64,000 bases of DNA from the NCBI GenBank assembly GCA_023213395.1, contig CM041465.1, forward strand, positions 108,445,741 through 108,509,740. Direction: 5' to 3'. Source of the DNA: Cycas panzhihuaensis. Its lineage: Eukaryota > Cycadophyta. Shown piece by piece: positions 20,598-31,305 of this stretch. Under the pieces are notes generated by a model that did no database searches, was not told where the DNA came from, and worked only from the letters and a program-made list of their open reading frames with translations. Position 1 is the stretch's first letter. Each line of letters opens with the position of its first letter. Position numbers and translations under genes: made by a program.

Positions 20598-22660
20598 ATG
20601 CGCCTGCTTTCTCTTGTCGTTTGCGCGGTCTACCCCTTTGTTAGAAGACCCCGAGTATAGCCTTCTTGCCTTGTCGGATCCCGATCCGACTATGGAAGGG
20701 TACTCTTCCGATTGACCTATCACGCCTTGCTATGGAAACCCAAGCTCTTCCTTCTCATTCCCGAGTCCACCCAAGAGGGTGACTCCTTTACTACCCGATC
20801 GATCAACACCTTTCTTGTGCTCCCCATCCTTCTACCCACGCCAGAGGGATCCGCTCCTCCCGAGGATTGCCACGCTGGGCAATTTTATGAGGAACCTTCG
20901 ATGGACATGCCTTGTTCGAGGTCCCGATCACCTCTTATGGGTATGTGGGGACTCCTCCATTGACGTGCTTGAGGCTCTTGACGGATGCCGCTGCGGCATG
21001 CTCTCAACCTCGCCCCGAATGGCTTGAGGGTCCCGCGCAGGGAGCCTCTTCCTCCCCGCTCTTCCCCTCACGCTTCATCCTCGCCCCGCCTTTCTGTGAC
21101 AACAAACCCTTTCGTGCTCACGCACGCCCCATTCGCTTCCTCGGGGGCACGTGTGGCACCTTCCATCCCTTATCAAGGCCCTAATGCCTTAAGGCCTTCT
21201 CACTTGTGTCTGTCCCTCACCGGGGTTAGCATACAGTTCCCGATCCAACTAATGTGCCGCCCCCTAATCCGCACATGCCGCTCCTAGTAGGCCTAGTCGC
21301 CTGCTAGCCTTCCACCGCCAATCGGTGGGATCTGCTCCCACGATCCTCCAACCCAGTAGCGTTGGTGCTTCTTTCTACGCCCCTGTGGTATACTTCTCAC
21401 CCTTGGGGGTGGTAGGGAAGCCGCCTTCTGCTTATGGGGTGGATCCGCTACACCCATATGGAATGGCCCCACCTACGGGTGGCCCGTATGGGCGTAACCC
21501 TGCCCGCATCCCTCTTGTCCGCCATCCAATACAGGCCCATCTGTGCCTTCGCAAGGGAATCAGACTCCTCCAAGGCGCCTTTTCCACGCCTCTTGTCGCC
21601 AGGGGGTGGTTCCTCAAGGAGGGATGGGTGTCCTACCCCATCCGCCTCCTTGCGCGCCACCTACTGACGCTCGTTGATCCTACTTCGTGCAAGGGCGCCC
21701 CTTCGTGGACTTTAGGTCAACCCTCTCTCGGTTGAGGCGTTGCGAACCAACTTGCGACCTCATCCTCCCCGAAGTTCCTAGATTCGATGGGACTTCGTCG
21801 AAGACCCCATGAGCATGTCCGTAGTTTCTCTATGGCATGCATCGACATCGGGCTTACGACCATATTTTGATGAAACTCTTTCCTCGATCCTTGCAGGTGA
21901 CGCCTTAAATGGTTTTATCGCCTCCCCGCCCACTCGCCTATTCATTCCAAAGAATTGGTGGACGAGTTCATCAATTACTTTGATGTAGCTTCGCCCATTC
22001 GAGAGCGGATGAAATCCTTCTCTCTCGCTCAAACAAGGTCACGATGAGATGAATCATGACTTTGTGCGGCGATTCCACGATCTGCTTCACTCCACCAAGG
22101 CGACTTTACCCGAGGAGCTGAAGCGGGACCTGTTTGTCAATGCACTTCGTCCCGAAGTCCACGTGGAAGTCCTCAAGATGGGGGCGACCACGTGTGATTC
22201 CGCGATCGCCAAGTGCTTGGCGTTGGAGGCTATTGAGATCCAAGCTGGTCTCAAGAAACCTCTTAAGCCCTCACAACGCCGTGAGGCACCACCTCCTACC
22301 AAAGACGCTAAACCTTCTCACCGACGCGCCTTCCTCTCATCCCACCGAGAGGACCTTAGATCCCCTCACATCGCCTATACGCCTGCTCGAGCTGCACGAT
22401 GAAGGAGCTCAAGCTTCAAGGTCCTTCGCCTCCTACTTCAAACAAACAAGTCCAACAAACTACCCAAGCTCCTCTTCCTGTGAATGGAACGCCAGATCCT
22501 CCCAAGCGAGAAGGTCCGACCCTCCGCTTGAGAAGAAGTGGTGTTCCATTCATGGGGATTGCTTCCATGACGATTCACGCTAGGGCCCAAAGATCCAAAG
22601 GATGCCCCTCGATGCGATTCCTCTCCCAAACGGGCCTCAAGGCCTAATCTAGACCAACCT
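20598..22660 (+). pseudogene. Tat-1 Gag, broken by frameshifts
   Basis: The start is taken at 20598 because Tat-2 Gag starts at the same place (55121). In Tat-1 the frame is lost within 15 codons by a one-base length difference. The conserved capsid helix is readable at 22049-22402: MNHDFVRRFHDLLHSTKATLP, then LFVNALRPEVHVEVLKMG and IAKCLALEA. The nucleocapsid knuckle CSIHGDCFHDD lies at about 22538-22575 in another frame. A Pro/Gly-rich stretch with HPYG and PPTGGPYG at 21440-21500 is shared with Tat-2. Confidence 0.85.
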
Positions 22661-22851
22661 GTTCACAAGGATCCATTCCCTAAGCACGGGGAATGTGATC
22701 GCAATACCCAAACCAAGAACAACAGAACCGAGGAAGATCACACGATCCCCGCCCTTCCCGCGACAAAGGGAAGGGCGCCGAACTCTTCTTCCTCTTCTCG
22801 GGTTCTCCCGGCCGTACTCGTCGCCTTCACGACCCCGAATAGGGGAAGAAG
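22661..22851 (+). other. Tat-1 Gag-protease linker
   Basis: Low-conservation Ser/Arg/Lys-rich linker, matching Tat-2 at about 57240-57460. No domain is recognised. Frames differ from both neighbours because of small indels. Confidence 0.5.
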
Positions 22852-24084
22852 GTGATTCGCTTGCTTGAAGCAACTCCGCCTTTCGCCCTTACGCGATCTC
22901 AAACTGCTACGGAAGCATGGAGTCACGGCTCTTCCGTTCCTTCCGATCCCTTCCGAGACCCTTCCTCCCGAAATCCTCTTTTCCCCAAGGCTATTCCTGG
23001 GCGCCCGGGTCGTTACGACTTTCGAAGGGCACTTACCCAACCCACTGGGAAGGGTAAACCCTTCTCCGTCGTGGACGAGCTCCATACGGTCGCTGCAGGA
23101 ATGTCCTTGATGGACGTTCTGAGGAGTTGTCCCGAGCAATGGGCCCTCCTCCTGGAAGCTTTAGGATCGGGAGATGTGCCTGTCCACGCTTTGGGCGTCG
23201 CCCAAGGTGGCGGACCCACTATTTCCTTCGATCCTAAGGATCTTCCTCCCGCCGGTGAACGGGAACGTCAGTGGAACTTCCCATTCACCATCACGATCGA
23301 TACGCCTGATTGTACCCTCCGAAGAACTGTTGTCGACAACGGCTCTTCTGTCAATGCCATGCCCTTGCGTGTTATGCAAGAGCTTGGTATCTCCGCCTTG
23401 GAACCCGTGCCCTGGCGATGCCAAGGGTATGACGGTAGCGAGAAGACCCCTCTCGGATCTGTCGCGATTCCGCTCACCCTTGGGGGCAAAACCGTTCTTG
23501 CCGATGTTGTAGTCCTCGACGTTGACGTGGATTACAACCTCCTTCTAGGTCGCCCATGGCTCGACCAAATGGGAGCCGTGTGTTCGACCCTTTGGGGACA
23601 GCTTAAATTCGTCCATGACGGACGGATGAGAGTGGTTCCCCGTGAACGTCCTTTTGCCAAACAAACTCGTTATGCCAAATCGGCAAACCAAGGTTCACCC
23701 ACTCACGCCTCGGCTTGTTCAATTGGTATACCCAATCCGTCAGAAGAAGATCCCACATCTTCCCTTCCTAGTCTCGACGCTTTTGCCCCTATTGGCGTCG
23801 GAGTTATGGGTACCTTGCTCGCTCAAATGATGATGAATCGCTTGACGGAGACGAGGGTTGTCTCCACCCCATTTCTTTCCTTCGCGCCAATAGGCCGTAC
23901 TGCCTCGCCTAGACCCTCGTTTGGAACCTCTCTCGTTGGTGAGACTAGCCCCTCGTGCGTGTCACACACCATCGCCGTGGCCGACCCGCCCACCGCCGCT
24001 TCTTCTTTTCATTACCCCGCAGTGATGGTTTTGAGGAATTGCCTTCGCCTCCTCTCGAGGAGCCTCTTCTGGTTTTCCTTCTGA
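22852..24084 (+). CDS. Tat-1 protease-containing polyprotein segment (410-codon open frame)
   Basis: Part of the former Gag-Pol frame; the ATG at 22852 is only the first in an open stretch, not a proven start. The aspartic protease lies at about residues 130-260: FPFTITIDTPDC, then VVDNGSSVNAMPL with the catalytic Asp at 23335-23337, then LDVDVDYNLLLGRPWLDQMG. This is the Tat-type retropepsin that would mature the polyprotein. The last about 130 residues are a variable linker to RT. The catalytic Asp is intact here but Asn in Tat-2. The frame ends at a probable indel. Confidence 0.85.
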   Translation: MIRLLEATPPFALTRSQTATEAWSHGSSVPSDPFRDPSSRNPLFPKAIPGRPGRYDFRRALTQPTGKGKPFSVVDELHTVAAGMSLMDVLRSCPEQWALLLEALGSGDVPVHALGVAQGGGPTISFDPKDLPPAGERERQWNFPFTITIDTPDCTLRRTVVDNGSSVNAMPLRVMQELGISALEPVPWRCQGYDGSEKTPLGSVAIPLTLGGKTVLADVVVLDVDVDYNLLLGRPWLDQMGAVCSTLWGQLKFVHDGRMRVVPRERPFAKQTRYAKSANQGSPTHASACSIGIPNPSEEDPTSSLPSLDAFAPIGVGVMGTLLAQMMMNRLTETRVVSTPFLSFAPIGRTASPRPSFGTSLVGETSPSCVSHTIAVADPPTAASSFHYPAVMVLRNCLRLLSRSLFWFSF

Positions 24085-24181
24085 TTTCCATGAAGGAGTT
24101 GAGCGATCCGATGATCACCCTGGCCTTGTTGCTCCTTTCCCTTCTAGCGCTTCTTCTTCACGAAATAGGGTCACCCATGGA

Positions 24182-25504
24182 GTGGACTATTTCGAGGATG
24201 ATGAAGCCCCGCCGAGCACCCAGCGGGCCTTGCACCTAATCCGCCTTACGGTCACCACCGCTCGGCCACCGGAAGATCCTTGCGATCGGTCCACGCCGCC
24301 GATCCGATCCCTCCTATTCCTCCTCCTCCTTGATCTTGCCCTCTTCACTTTGAAGAGGGCAATGCCATGTGCATGGGGAATTCAAGACGTAGTCTTGGCC
24401 CTGGGCAAGGTCATTAGGGTTGGGGCGGAATGCCCTCCTGATGAGATTAGGGAATATTCCCTTCTGCTCTGTGAATTTCGAGACATTTTCGCGGGATTAT
24501 CTCGACATGAAGGGAATCGACCCTCGATTGTCACCCATAACCTCACCACCCTTCCCGGCGCCCGTGCTAAGCGGCGTCCTCTTCACCCGAAGCTCTCCAC
24601 CGCCGTCAAGGTGGAGGTTGAAGAGCTCGGATCCGGGTTTGTTACTTCTATTGATTACCCTAAGTGGGTCTCTAATATTGTTCCCGTTGCCAAAAAGAAC
24701 GGGGCAATCCGCATATGCGTCGATTTCCGCGATATCAACAACGCTTGTCCTAAGGACAATTTCCCGCTACCCTTCTTAGATCAAATCATTGATCGCACCG
24801 CCGGATTCGAAGTGATGTCCTTAATGGACGGCTTCTCCGGTTACAACCAAATTCAGATTTCCCCCGAAGACCGCCATAAGACGGCCTTCACTACTCCCTG
24901 GGGTACCTTCGCCTACAAGGCGATGCCCTTTGGCCTTAAAAATGCAGGTGCTACATATCAAAGAGCCATGCACTTCATCTTCCACGACCTCATCAACGAC
25001 ACGTTGGAGGTCTTCATGGACGATATGATGGGTCTTTCTCGCGTGAGAGCCCATCACCCTTCCGACTTGCGTGCCATCTTCACACGATGCCGTGAGTATC
25101 ACGCCAGTCTTAATCCGCTCAAATGTGTGTTTGCCGTCACTTCGGGTAAACTCCTTGGGTTCCTTGTATCCAAACAAGGAATTCAGATCGACCCTGACAA
25201 AGTCAGGGCGATCCTCGACATGCCGCCTCCTAGAACTCAACGGCAGATCAAGTCGTTTCTAGGTAGGCTCGGTTTCCTTAGGCGCTTCCTAGCTGACTTC
25301 GCTGTGAATGCTAAACCTCTTACGAACTTGTTGAAGAAGGGAGCTCCTTTTGCCTGGTCTGACAAGACCCAAAAGGCCTTCGAAGGACTCAAGGAAGCCC
25401 TGGCTTCCGCTCCTACGTTGGCGCCTCCCCGATTCGATAGGCCCTTCGTCTTGTATACCTCGGCGACTGACGAGTCCTTGGGCGCTATGCTCGCCAGAGG
25501 ATGA
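24182..25504 (+). CDS. Tat-1 reverse transcriptase segment (440-codon open frame)
   Basis: RT that copies element RNA into DNA in virus-like particles. Fingers: YPKWVSNIVPVAKKNG and RICVDFRDINNACPKD. Palm: MSLMDGFSGYNQI and MPFGLKNAGATYQR. The active box FMDD is at 25013-25024 (VFMDDMMGL). Thumb/connection: KLLGFLVSKQGIQIDP and IKSFLGRLGFLRRF. RNase H begins at RPFVLYTSATDESLGAML. The frame ends at 25504 by an indel; Tat-2 continues through the same point. The ATG is not the true start, since this is the middle of a polyprotein. Confidence 0.92.
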   Translation: MDYFEDDEAPPSTQRALHLIRLTVTTARPPEDPCDRSTPPIRSLLFLLLLDLALFTLKRAMPCAWGIQDVVLALGKVIRVGAECPPDEIREYSLLLCEFRDIFAGLSRHEGNRPSIVTHNLTTLPGARAKRRPLHPKLSTAVKVEVEELGSGFVTSIDYPKWVSNIVPVAKKNGAIRICVDFRDINNACPKDNFPLPFLDQIIDRTAGFEVMSLMDGFSGYNQIQISPEDRHKTAFTTPWGTFAYKAMPFGLKNAGATYQRAMHFIFHDLINDTLEVFMDDMMGLSRVRAHHPSDLRAIFTRCREYHASLNPLKCVFAVTSGKLLGFLVSKQGIQIDPDKVRAILDMPPPRTQRQIKSFLGRLGFLRRFLADFAVNAKPLTNLLKKGAPFAWSDKTQKAFEGLKEALASAPTLAPPRFDRPFVLYTSATDESLGAMLARG

Positions 25505-25920
25505 CTCAGAACCGAGAGAGCTATATACTTCATCGGTCACCCTTGTGGTCGCCGAATTTAACTATTCCCCGCCGAGAAGGAATGTCTCTCCTTGGTCTAT
25601 GCGACCAAGAAGTTTAGGCATTACTTGCTCAAGAATACTACCAAGGTGATCATTCAATCCGATCCCTTGAGATACTTACTAACCTCGCTCTCGACTTGAC
25701 GGTAGGGCCGGTCGTTAATGTCCTACTCCAAGAATTTGATCTCCTTATCGTTAACCGGAAATCAAAGAAGGGCATGATAGTGGCCGAGCAACTTGCGGAC
25801 GCCCCTATCCCTAACTCCTTTGATACTCCTGTTGATGACTCTCTCCCCGATGAGTCTATCCTGACGATCCGGGAGTTCGTCCCCATCCACTCACCGACAA
25901 TGAGTGGTATGGTGACATAG
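25430..25920 (+). pseudogene. Tat-1 RNase H (first copy), frameshifted
   Basis: Continues RT. The N-terminal strand (about 25434-25500) is in the RT frame. The middle part (residues matching ELNYSLAKKECLSLVHVTKKF of Tat-2) is shifted, and the end is readable at 25696-25920 (LLQEFDLLIVNRKSKKGM, then FDTPVDDSLPDESILTI). The role is removal of the RNA strand during reverse transcription. At least two small indels break it. Confidence 0.8.
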
Positions 25921-27128
25921 TGCGGTATCTCACGCAGCAGCAATACCGCCCCGACACTAGTAACAAAGTTAAATCTGCATCCGGACTTACGCTCGGCAAT
26001 ACCTCCTCGTGGACGAGGTATTGTACAAGAGGTCCTTCGATGGGATCCTTCTCCGCTGCGTCACCGACGTAAGCCGACCGGGTGTTTCAGCGAATGCCAC
26101 CACGGCATTTGTGGGGTCACTTTGGGGCCATCTATGGCTCGGAGGATCCTCCGTATGGGCTACTTTTGGCCATCTCTTTAAAGATGCCCACGCCTTTGTC
26201 TTTGAAATGTCGGTGATGTCAAGAGCATGCCAACATTTCCCATGTGCCTTCGAGACTTTGCACCCTATTGTTTCGCCATGGCCTTCGCTCGATGGGGATT
26301 AGACCTCATCGGGGCTATTTCCCGCCTTCGTCGTCAAGAAGACAAGTTCATCTTGACGCCACGGAGTATTTCACCAAATGGGCTGAGGCCATCCTTTGAT
26401 CACTACCCGGCAAAACGATTGCCACATTCATCTATCAAGACATCATTTGCCGCTCGGATTCCGGACGTCCCGACACGACAACGGAACCCCTTTGTAATAG
26501 GGAGGTGGATGAGCTTTGAGAAGTTTAAAATCTCCCATAAGACTTCCTCTCCTTACTACCCTCGGGCAATGGCTGTGGAGTCTTTTAACAAGACTCTTAT
26601 CAACATTCTCAAGAAACTGGCTTCGGTCAATCCCAAAGGGATTGGCACCTTCAACTGCCCTCCGCCTTATGGGCTTATCGTACTTCCATCCGTTCCGCCA
26701 CGGGAATGACCCCGTTCTCCCTGGGTTCACGGATCGAGGCGGTACTCCCATTGGAGGTGGAGATTCCTTCCTTGTGAGTCTCCCTTCGAGGTTTCATCGA
26801 CGATGAGTCGATCCGTCAGGCACGCCTGCTGGACCTCGAAGCTTTGGATGAGAGACGCTTAGCCGCGTATCGTGCTAACCTAGCATCCAAAGCCCGTTCA
26901 CAAAGGGCCCACGATAAACACCTGCATTCCCGCCCTTTGTTTCCCGGGGACTATGTCCTCAAGCTCGAATATCTCCATGACCGTTGACCAAATTCCAACC
27001 CCTTGGTGGGTGGTCCTTTTGTCATTATCGAATCTCTCGATAATGGTGCCTATAGGATAGCCACCCTGGAGGGGTTGGAATTTGAGAAAGCCGTTAATGG
27101 GATGTTCCTTAAGAAGTTTTACGCTTGA
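25921..27128 (+). pseudogene. Tat-1 integrase, broken by frameshifts
   Basis: The integrase joins element DNA to the chromosome. The zinc-binding N-terminus is at about 26080-26235. First catalytic Asp at 26302-26304 (WGLDLIGAI), second at 26477-26479 (DNGTP), Glu at 26578-26580 (AVESFNKTL). The C-terminal half includes DLEALDERRL and ends ...KKFYA with stop at 27126-27128. There is no chromodomain, as expected for Tat. Compared with Tat-2 the frame changes several times through 1-3 base indels, but all three catalytic residues survive. Confidence 0.87.
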
Positions 27129-27829
27129 CCCTTCTACGATCCTCGCCTCGCCTCAAACGAGCCTAAACTACCATCTTAGGTTGTCCCCATTCTTCCCAAA
27201 GCGTGTAGAATGGCTATTTAAGATGGACCCCGCTTTGTCTCTCTCGGTTCCGTCGCGAACCCGCGTTCCGTATCCTCCTGGGAACCTTGGTCCTCTCGCT
27301 GGGCATCTCCCAACCGGGAGGACGCTGGGGCATTGTTGCCCCTCTTTCTGTCTGGCGTTTCCTTCGCATATCCCGTTATGCTCTCCTGCAGACATGTATG
27401 CCGCCCTGCTTCCTAACCTCACACCTCCATGTCGCCCTACCACGGCGTGTGTGTGTGCCCCCGTTAGGTGTGTGTGGTTATACATGGAAGGAAACGCGTG
27501 TGCATCATACAATAAAATGTTCATAACATGAATCACCTACTACACAACATAACACTCACCCCATGCATATATACATATCAAAATCATGTCATCATACATC
27601 CTGGGAAGCCGGTGTCCTTGCAGGGGGGGTACAATCATATGGTCCTATATATGGCCCCCTGGAGGCCCGTGCTTTCCTCTGCCAAACTATCCATCCATGT
27701 TCATCTGCTGTGGCCCCGCTCCTGGGGCGCCTCATTGCTAGGTCCTCCTACCCTTGACGGCCACCTGTTGTCTGTTTTCTAACCGCTGCCTTCATCACCG
27801 ATCATCCGCTTGATTTTGTGTCACCTATG
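27129..27829 (+). other. Tat-1 spacer after integrase
   Basis: About 700 bp without recognisable coding. 27129-27700 parallels Tat-2 61788-62400, including ggtacaatcatatg and a following gaccccctgga-like segment. After about 27735 the two elements diverge: Tat-2 enters its antisense gene and Tat-1 does not. Confidence 0.6.
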
Positions 27830-28240
27830 TCCGCTCACATCTTTACCGACGGTCATGCGGTAACCACGACCTTCACCAACAAGCGTGATTCTCCGCACCC
27901 TTCCGGGTTATGATCTCCTCCGCTCTGGGATCTTCCTCCTGAGGCTACCAACAATCAAGCCGAGCATACAGCCGTCATCGAAGCCCTTCCCGATGCCCTT
28001 CGTTACCATCATGACCCATTGTTTTGCTCTGCGACTCTCAAGTTGTGGTGTCTCATCTCACCCAGTCTACCAGTGCGATGCCCTCACTTGAGGACTCTTG
28101 CTTTGCCGCCAGATCCCTCCCGGCCCGCTTTCTCTGTTGATATCCAAAGATATATCCCTCGGGCTCTCAATGCTGAGGCAGATAGCCTTGTTCGCCTCAT
28201 CCTTGAGCGCCGCCTGTCTCGCCCTGCTGACCGTCCCTGA
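27830..28240 (+). pseudogene. second RNase H-like domain of Tat-1, downstream of integrase
   Basis: Readable across two frames: HIFTDGHAV (first Asp), EATNNQAEHTAVIEAL (Glu), DSQVVVSHLTQST (third acidic position, in a shifted frame near 28033-28062), and YIPRALNAEADSLVRLIL (last Asp, about 28145-28205). Together these are the D-E-D-D elements of an RNase H fold in the right order and spacing. It is separate from the RT-linked RNase H at 25430-25920. Tat elements are known to carry an additional, archaeal-type RNase H, which this probably is. Small indels break the frame. Confidence 0.68.
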
Positions 28241-28618
28241 GTCTTGCTTGGCCTTCCTGCCGCCCAAGCCTCGTGCCGTGGTCGCCCGCTCATGATCCGC
28301 TCGCACCTCCGAAATCGGGTTGCTAACGAGGTAAAACTATGGTACCCACCATTTGTTCCCCACGTGGTCCTGCATGCTCCTTTGCATTCATTGTGGTGGG
28401 GCACCCGCCTGCCTCTTTCTCCCGCGGTTTGTGTGGCGCATAGGCAGCCCCTATGTTGTCTCCACCGCCAGATCCACGCTCGCCACGACACTCACCCAAG
28501 ACCCTTGCCACCGATCCGATCTTGATTGATATATCTATATACACATGTACTCGACACAGTGTTGCCAAAGATTCGCCATCACGTCAGGCTCCCGCGCGGC
28601 GAGGCTCACGCCATAAGG
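28241..28618 (+). other. Tat-1 3' untranslated region
   Basis: No coding motif. It ends at LTR start TGTTTCC at 28619. A clear polypurine tract is not visible in front of the LTR (the last bases are gccataagg), which is unusual and may be another sequence error or divergence. Confidence 0.45.
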
Positions 28619-31147
28619 TGTTTCCGGCCCGGAATGGATACAGAATCACCGACTCAGGTAAGTGCAGGTATGTCTCTAGCATTATCATCACTTTTATGTA
28701 CTGATTGCCTGCTTACATATTTGCATGCGTATGACTTTGTGGGCGGCCTGGTCGTCGTCCACACCTATGTTTAGCCTATGACGACTATAGCAGGGGCACA
28801 CTCTTAGCGAGTGTGGCACCCTAGTGACCGTATTACTTCCCGCATCTGCCCTCCTCTCTCCTGGATCCACCGGGTTTGCGCCACCTCCACCCGTGTGATG
28901 TCTCATCGTCGCTTGGTTAGCTTGCCACCTCATTTGGGGTCCTATTTCTGCTCCCGTGGGTCCGTTTCTTGGCTTGTTTGCTCCCGGGTGGGTGTTTTAG
29001 TTGTCCTTTAGCCTTTTTACCGCTTGCCCTCACTGGACGGTTGGCGGGTCACATTTGTGTCTTCAGGTGCATACCACGGTAATCTTCTGGCCAAGTGATC
29101 TTCATGGCAATCTGCCGAATTTCGCATCACTGAATATTCGGCATCGCTAAAGTTTCCGTGACGACTGCCTCTGCTTGTTTTTAAAATCTGCGTGGCAATT
29201 TCGCATTTATCATGAAACCGCCACGTGGTTCGCGCTTTTCTCCTCCCAGCCGTGCCCTATTCGCGTACTTTAGGGTTTTGCTTTAGTACTTAAACATCTT
29301 TTGGCTCGTTTTCAAGGATCTTTTGGCTCACTTTTGGATTTACTCTCAAGAGGAACACTCTCCGCCTCGCTCTCTTACATTGTTCGCCGCAATTGGACTC
29401 AGACTCTTCATACGGCCAGCTCTCCTTTGGCTTGGCCGAGACATTCTCTGACCTCAAACGCCTTGGAGAGGGCTCCTTTGAAGCGGTTTCCACTGCTTTT
29501 CACCCAGTCACCACGAGCTCCCTGCTTTGTGTGTTTCCCATTCCACCTCCATAGCAGGCCCCTAGCCGCTCTATTCAGATCTGAAATTGTTTGTTCCAAA
29601 TTCTTCTTGCCTTTTGGGCAAATCCTTGCCTCCCTTCTGTGTACTCTTCACTTTGTATTTGTTTTGGTGATATTTACACTTGACTTATTTGTTCTCATTT
29701 GTTGCTTGAGAGTTGGTTTTCTCCCTCTTGAGGACGCTGTACACTCTCCCTCTGCTTCTTACGCTCACGTTGCCCAAGGCCAAGGCTTGAGGTTGCATAG
29801 GCTTTGGAGAGGAGCCGGGTGGATTCGCACCACCGCCACGCTCCCTAAGCGGCTCAAAGCCCTCCAAAGCCTCCCTCTCGCCTGCTACTCTTGGCTTGCA
29901 AACAAGGGTTCAAGGCTCCTTGTTGCCCAAACCTGCCACAAGTTGCGCCACTGATTTGGGACCCTTTATTCAGTTTGGGTGCCATCCATAGGCCCCAACC
30001 GCGGTTCTTGCTCCACCTTTGCTCCCTCGGTTACGGTTTGCTCCCGTAGCATCCGGTTCCCGTGGGTGTCTTTGGGTCTTTCTTGCCCCTTCTTGCGGTG
30101 CTTTTCCACCCTTGAGCCTTGACTTTCTCCTCACGCCCCGTGGCTCTTGGGGAGAGGTCCGGGTACCATTTATGCGGTGAGGCCACTCCCGAGGCTTACC
30201 TTGTTGTTTCCTTTCATTTGGATCGTTCTTCTTTGGTATTTTCCTTATTGGACTAACACCGATGCATGTACATTTAGACTCTCGCTTTATGTTGTTAGAC
30301 ATATATTGCTAGATCTTTGTGTTGCATATAGGTGTCTCCTCATGTGAGGGAGACCTTTGTTGCTTACAGTACTCGGACGCACGGAGAACGTTGCTGCTGC
30401 CCCTTCCACCCAGAAGCGTCCCTTGCATGTGTCATATTTTATGCTATCTCATTTGCTAGTTAGCGTTTCTTTCCTTCCTTGAGATCGCATTTACTTTTCC
30501 CGGGAAGGTAAGGAAGCCCCTTTCACTCGCCGCCACATTTCACATCCCAGATGCAGCTGAGTGGTTGGGTGCTCCTCTGAAGGCTACGCCATCTCTCACG
30601 CCTTCGGCCTGTGCACGCCTGCCTCTTCGCTACCCCGGTCTTTTTTCCTTCTTTTATTCTTTTCCTAGTAATTAGAACATCGAAAGATTAAAAGGAAAAT
30701 TGTCTTTTGTATTGGTTTGCGATTTGTTTGCCTTGTTGCATGTACTTTTGTTATTCAGAGGAAAGGTTGTAGGAGTCTTCTTCTCTCTTACCCTTCCTCC
30801 CTCTTCCTTAACTGCCATGAGCGCCTTGCTTCCCGTGATCGTCAGATACCCTGCTAGATTGCATAGGATTGTTCTTGGCCTATCCTTGTTAGGTTCTTTC
30901 TCTCTCCGGCCACCCAAGGGTGGAGGGGCCTACTCCTGTGTCAACCCGGGTTCGCCCCACGTATCTTCGCCTTCAAGGCGGTGAAGGGTCACCCAAGAGT
31001 AGCCATACTCCATTGCAGATCCCGAACTCAAGGCCTCCAACAAGACGGGTGCTCTGTGGTAGTTGCTTGCCTTGTAGGTTCCACTTCCTACCGCTTCGTC
31101 ACCATCTCTCCCCGCGCTTATCAAAGGTTATCCCAGAAAGGCCCAGT
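28619..31147 (+). repeat. Tat-1 3' LTR (2529 bp)
   Basis: Matches 17875-20428 from TGTTTCC onward. The end is less clean: gcccagt here against gcccatca in the 5' LTR. Differences between the two LTRs are dominated by insertions and deletions of one to a few bases near C/G runs and CpG sites. It is followed by the ggag target duplicate and the rest of the copia-3 LTR. Confidence 0.9.
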
Positions 31148-31292
31148 GGAGTATTAGAGTTAGGTGAAATGAAATTACACATAATGCACATGAAAGTGTA
31201 TTTCACTTAAGTGATCTAATTTAAAGTTCACTTAAGACCCTTTTTAGAAATAATCAACTAATGTAATAACCTTGTGATATTAACCCCTTTCA
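31148..31292 (-). repeat. copia-3 3' LTR, inner piece
   Basis: Continues the LTR begun at 17718-17874 and matches the second half of 38319-38616 (attagagttaggtgaa, aatgcacatgaaagtg, aataatcaactaatg). It ends CCCTTTCA next to the PPT. Confidence 0.9.
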
Positions 31293-31305
31293 ATCTCCCC
31301 CTTAA
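31293..31305 (-). other. copia-3 polypurine tract
   Basis: The minus strand reads TTAAGGGGGAGAT before LTR start TGAAAGGGG. Confidence 0.78.

Larger units (their letters stand above)
17875..31147 (+). mobile_element. Tat-1: 13.3-kb Tat-lineage Ty3/gypsy retrotransposon
   Basis: Plus-strand element with about 2.5-kb LTRs (17875-20428, 28619-31147), PBS TGGCGACC..., Gag, protease, RT-RNase H, integrase without chromodomain, and an extra RNase H-like region. The Tat assignment rests on the CX2HX4HX4C Gag knuckle, the DNGSS protease, the LLLGRPW motif, the PBS and the post-integrase region. TSD ggag (17871-17874 and 31148-31151). GC-rich and with few nonsense changes, it is the youngest-looking element here, although its frames are broken by many small indels. 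Confidence 0.93.

Noticed and set aside
21325-21735. 136-codon plus frame and its antisense shadows
   Set aside because: Part of the Tat-1 Gag region read partly in the wrong frame; comparison with Tat-2 Gag shows the real frame changes.
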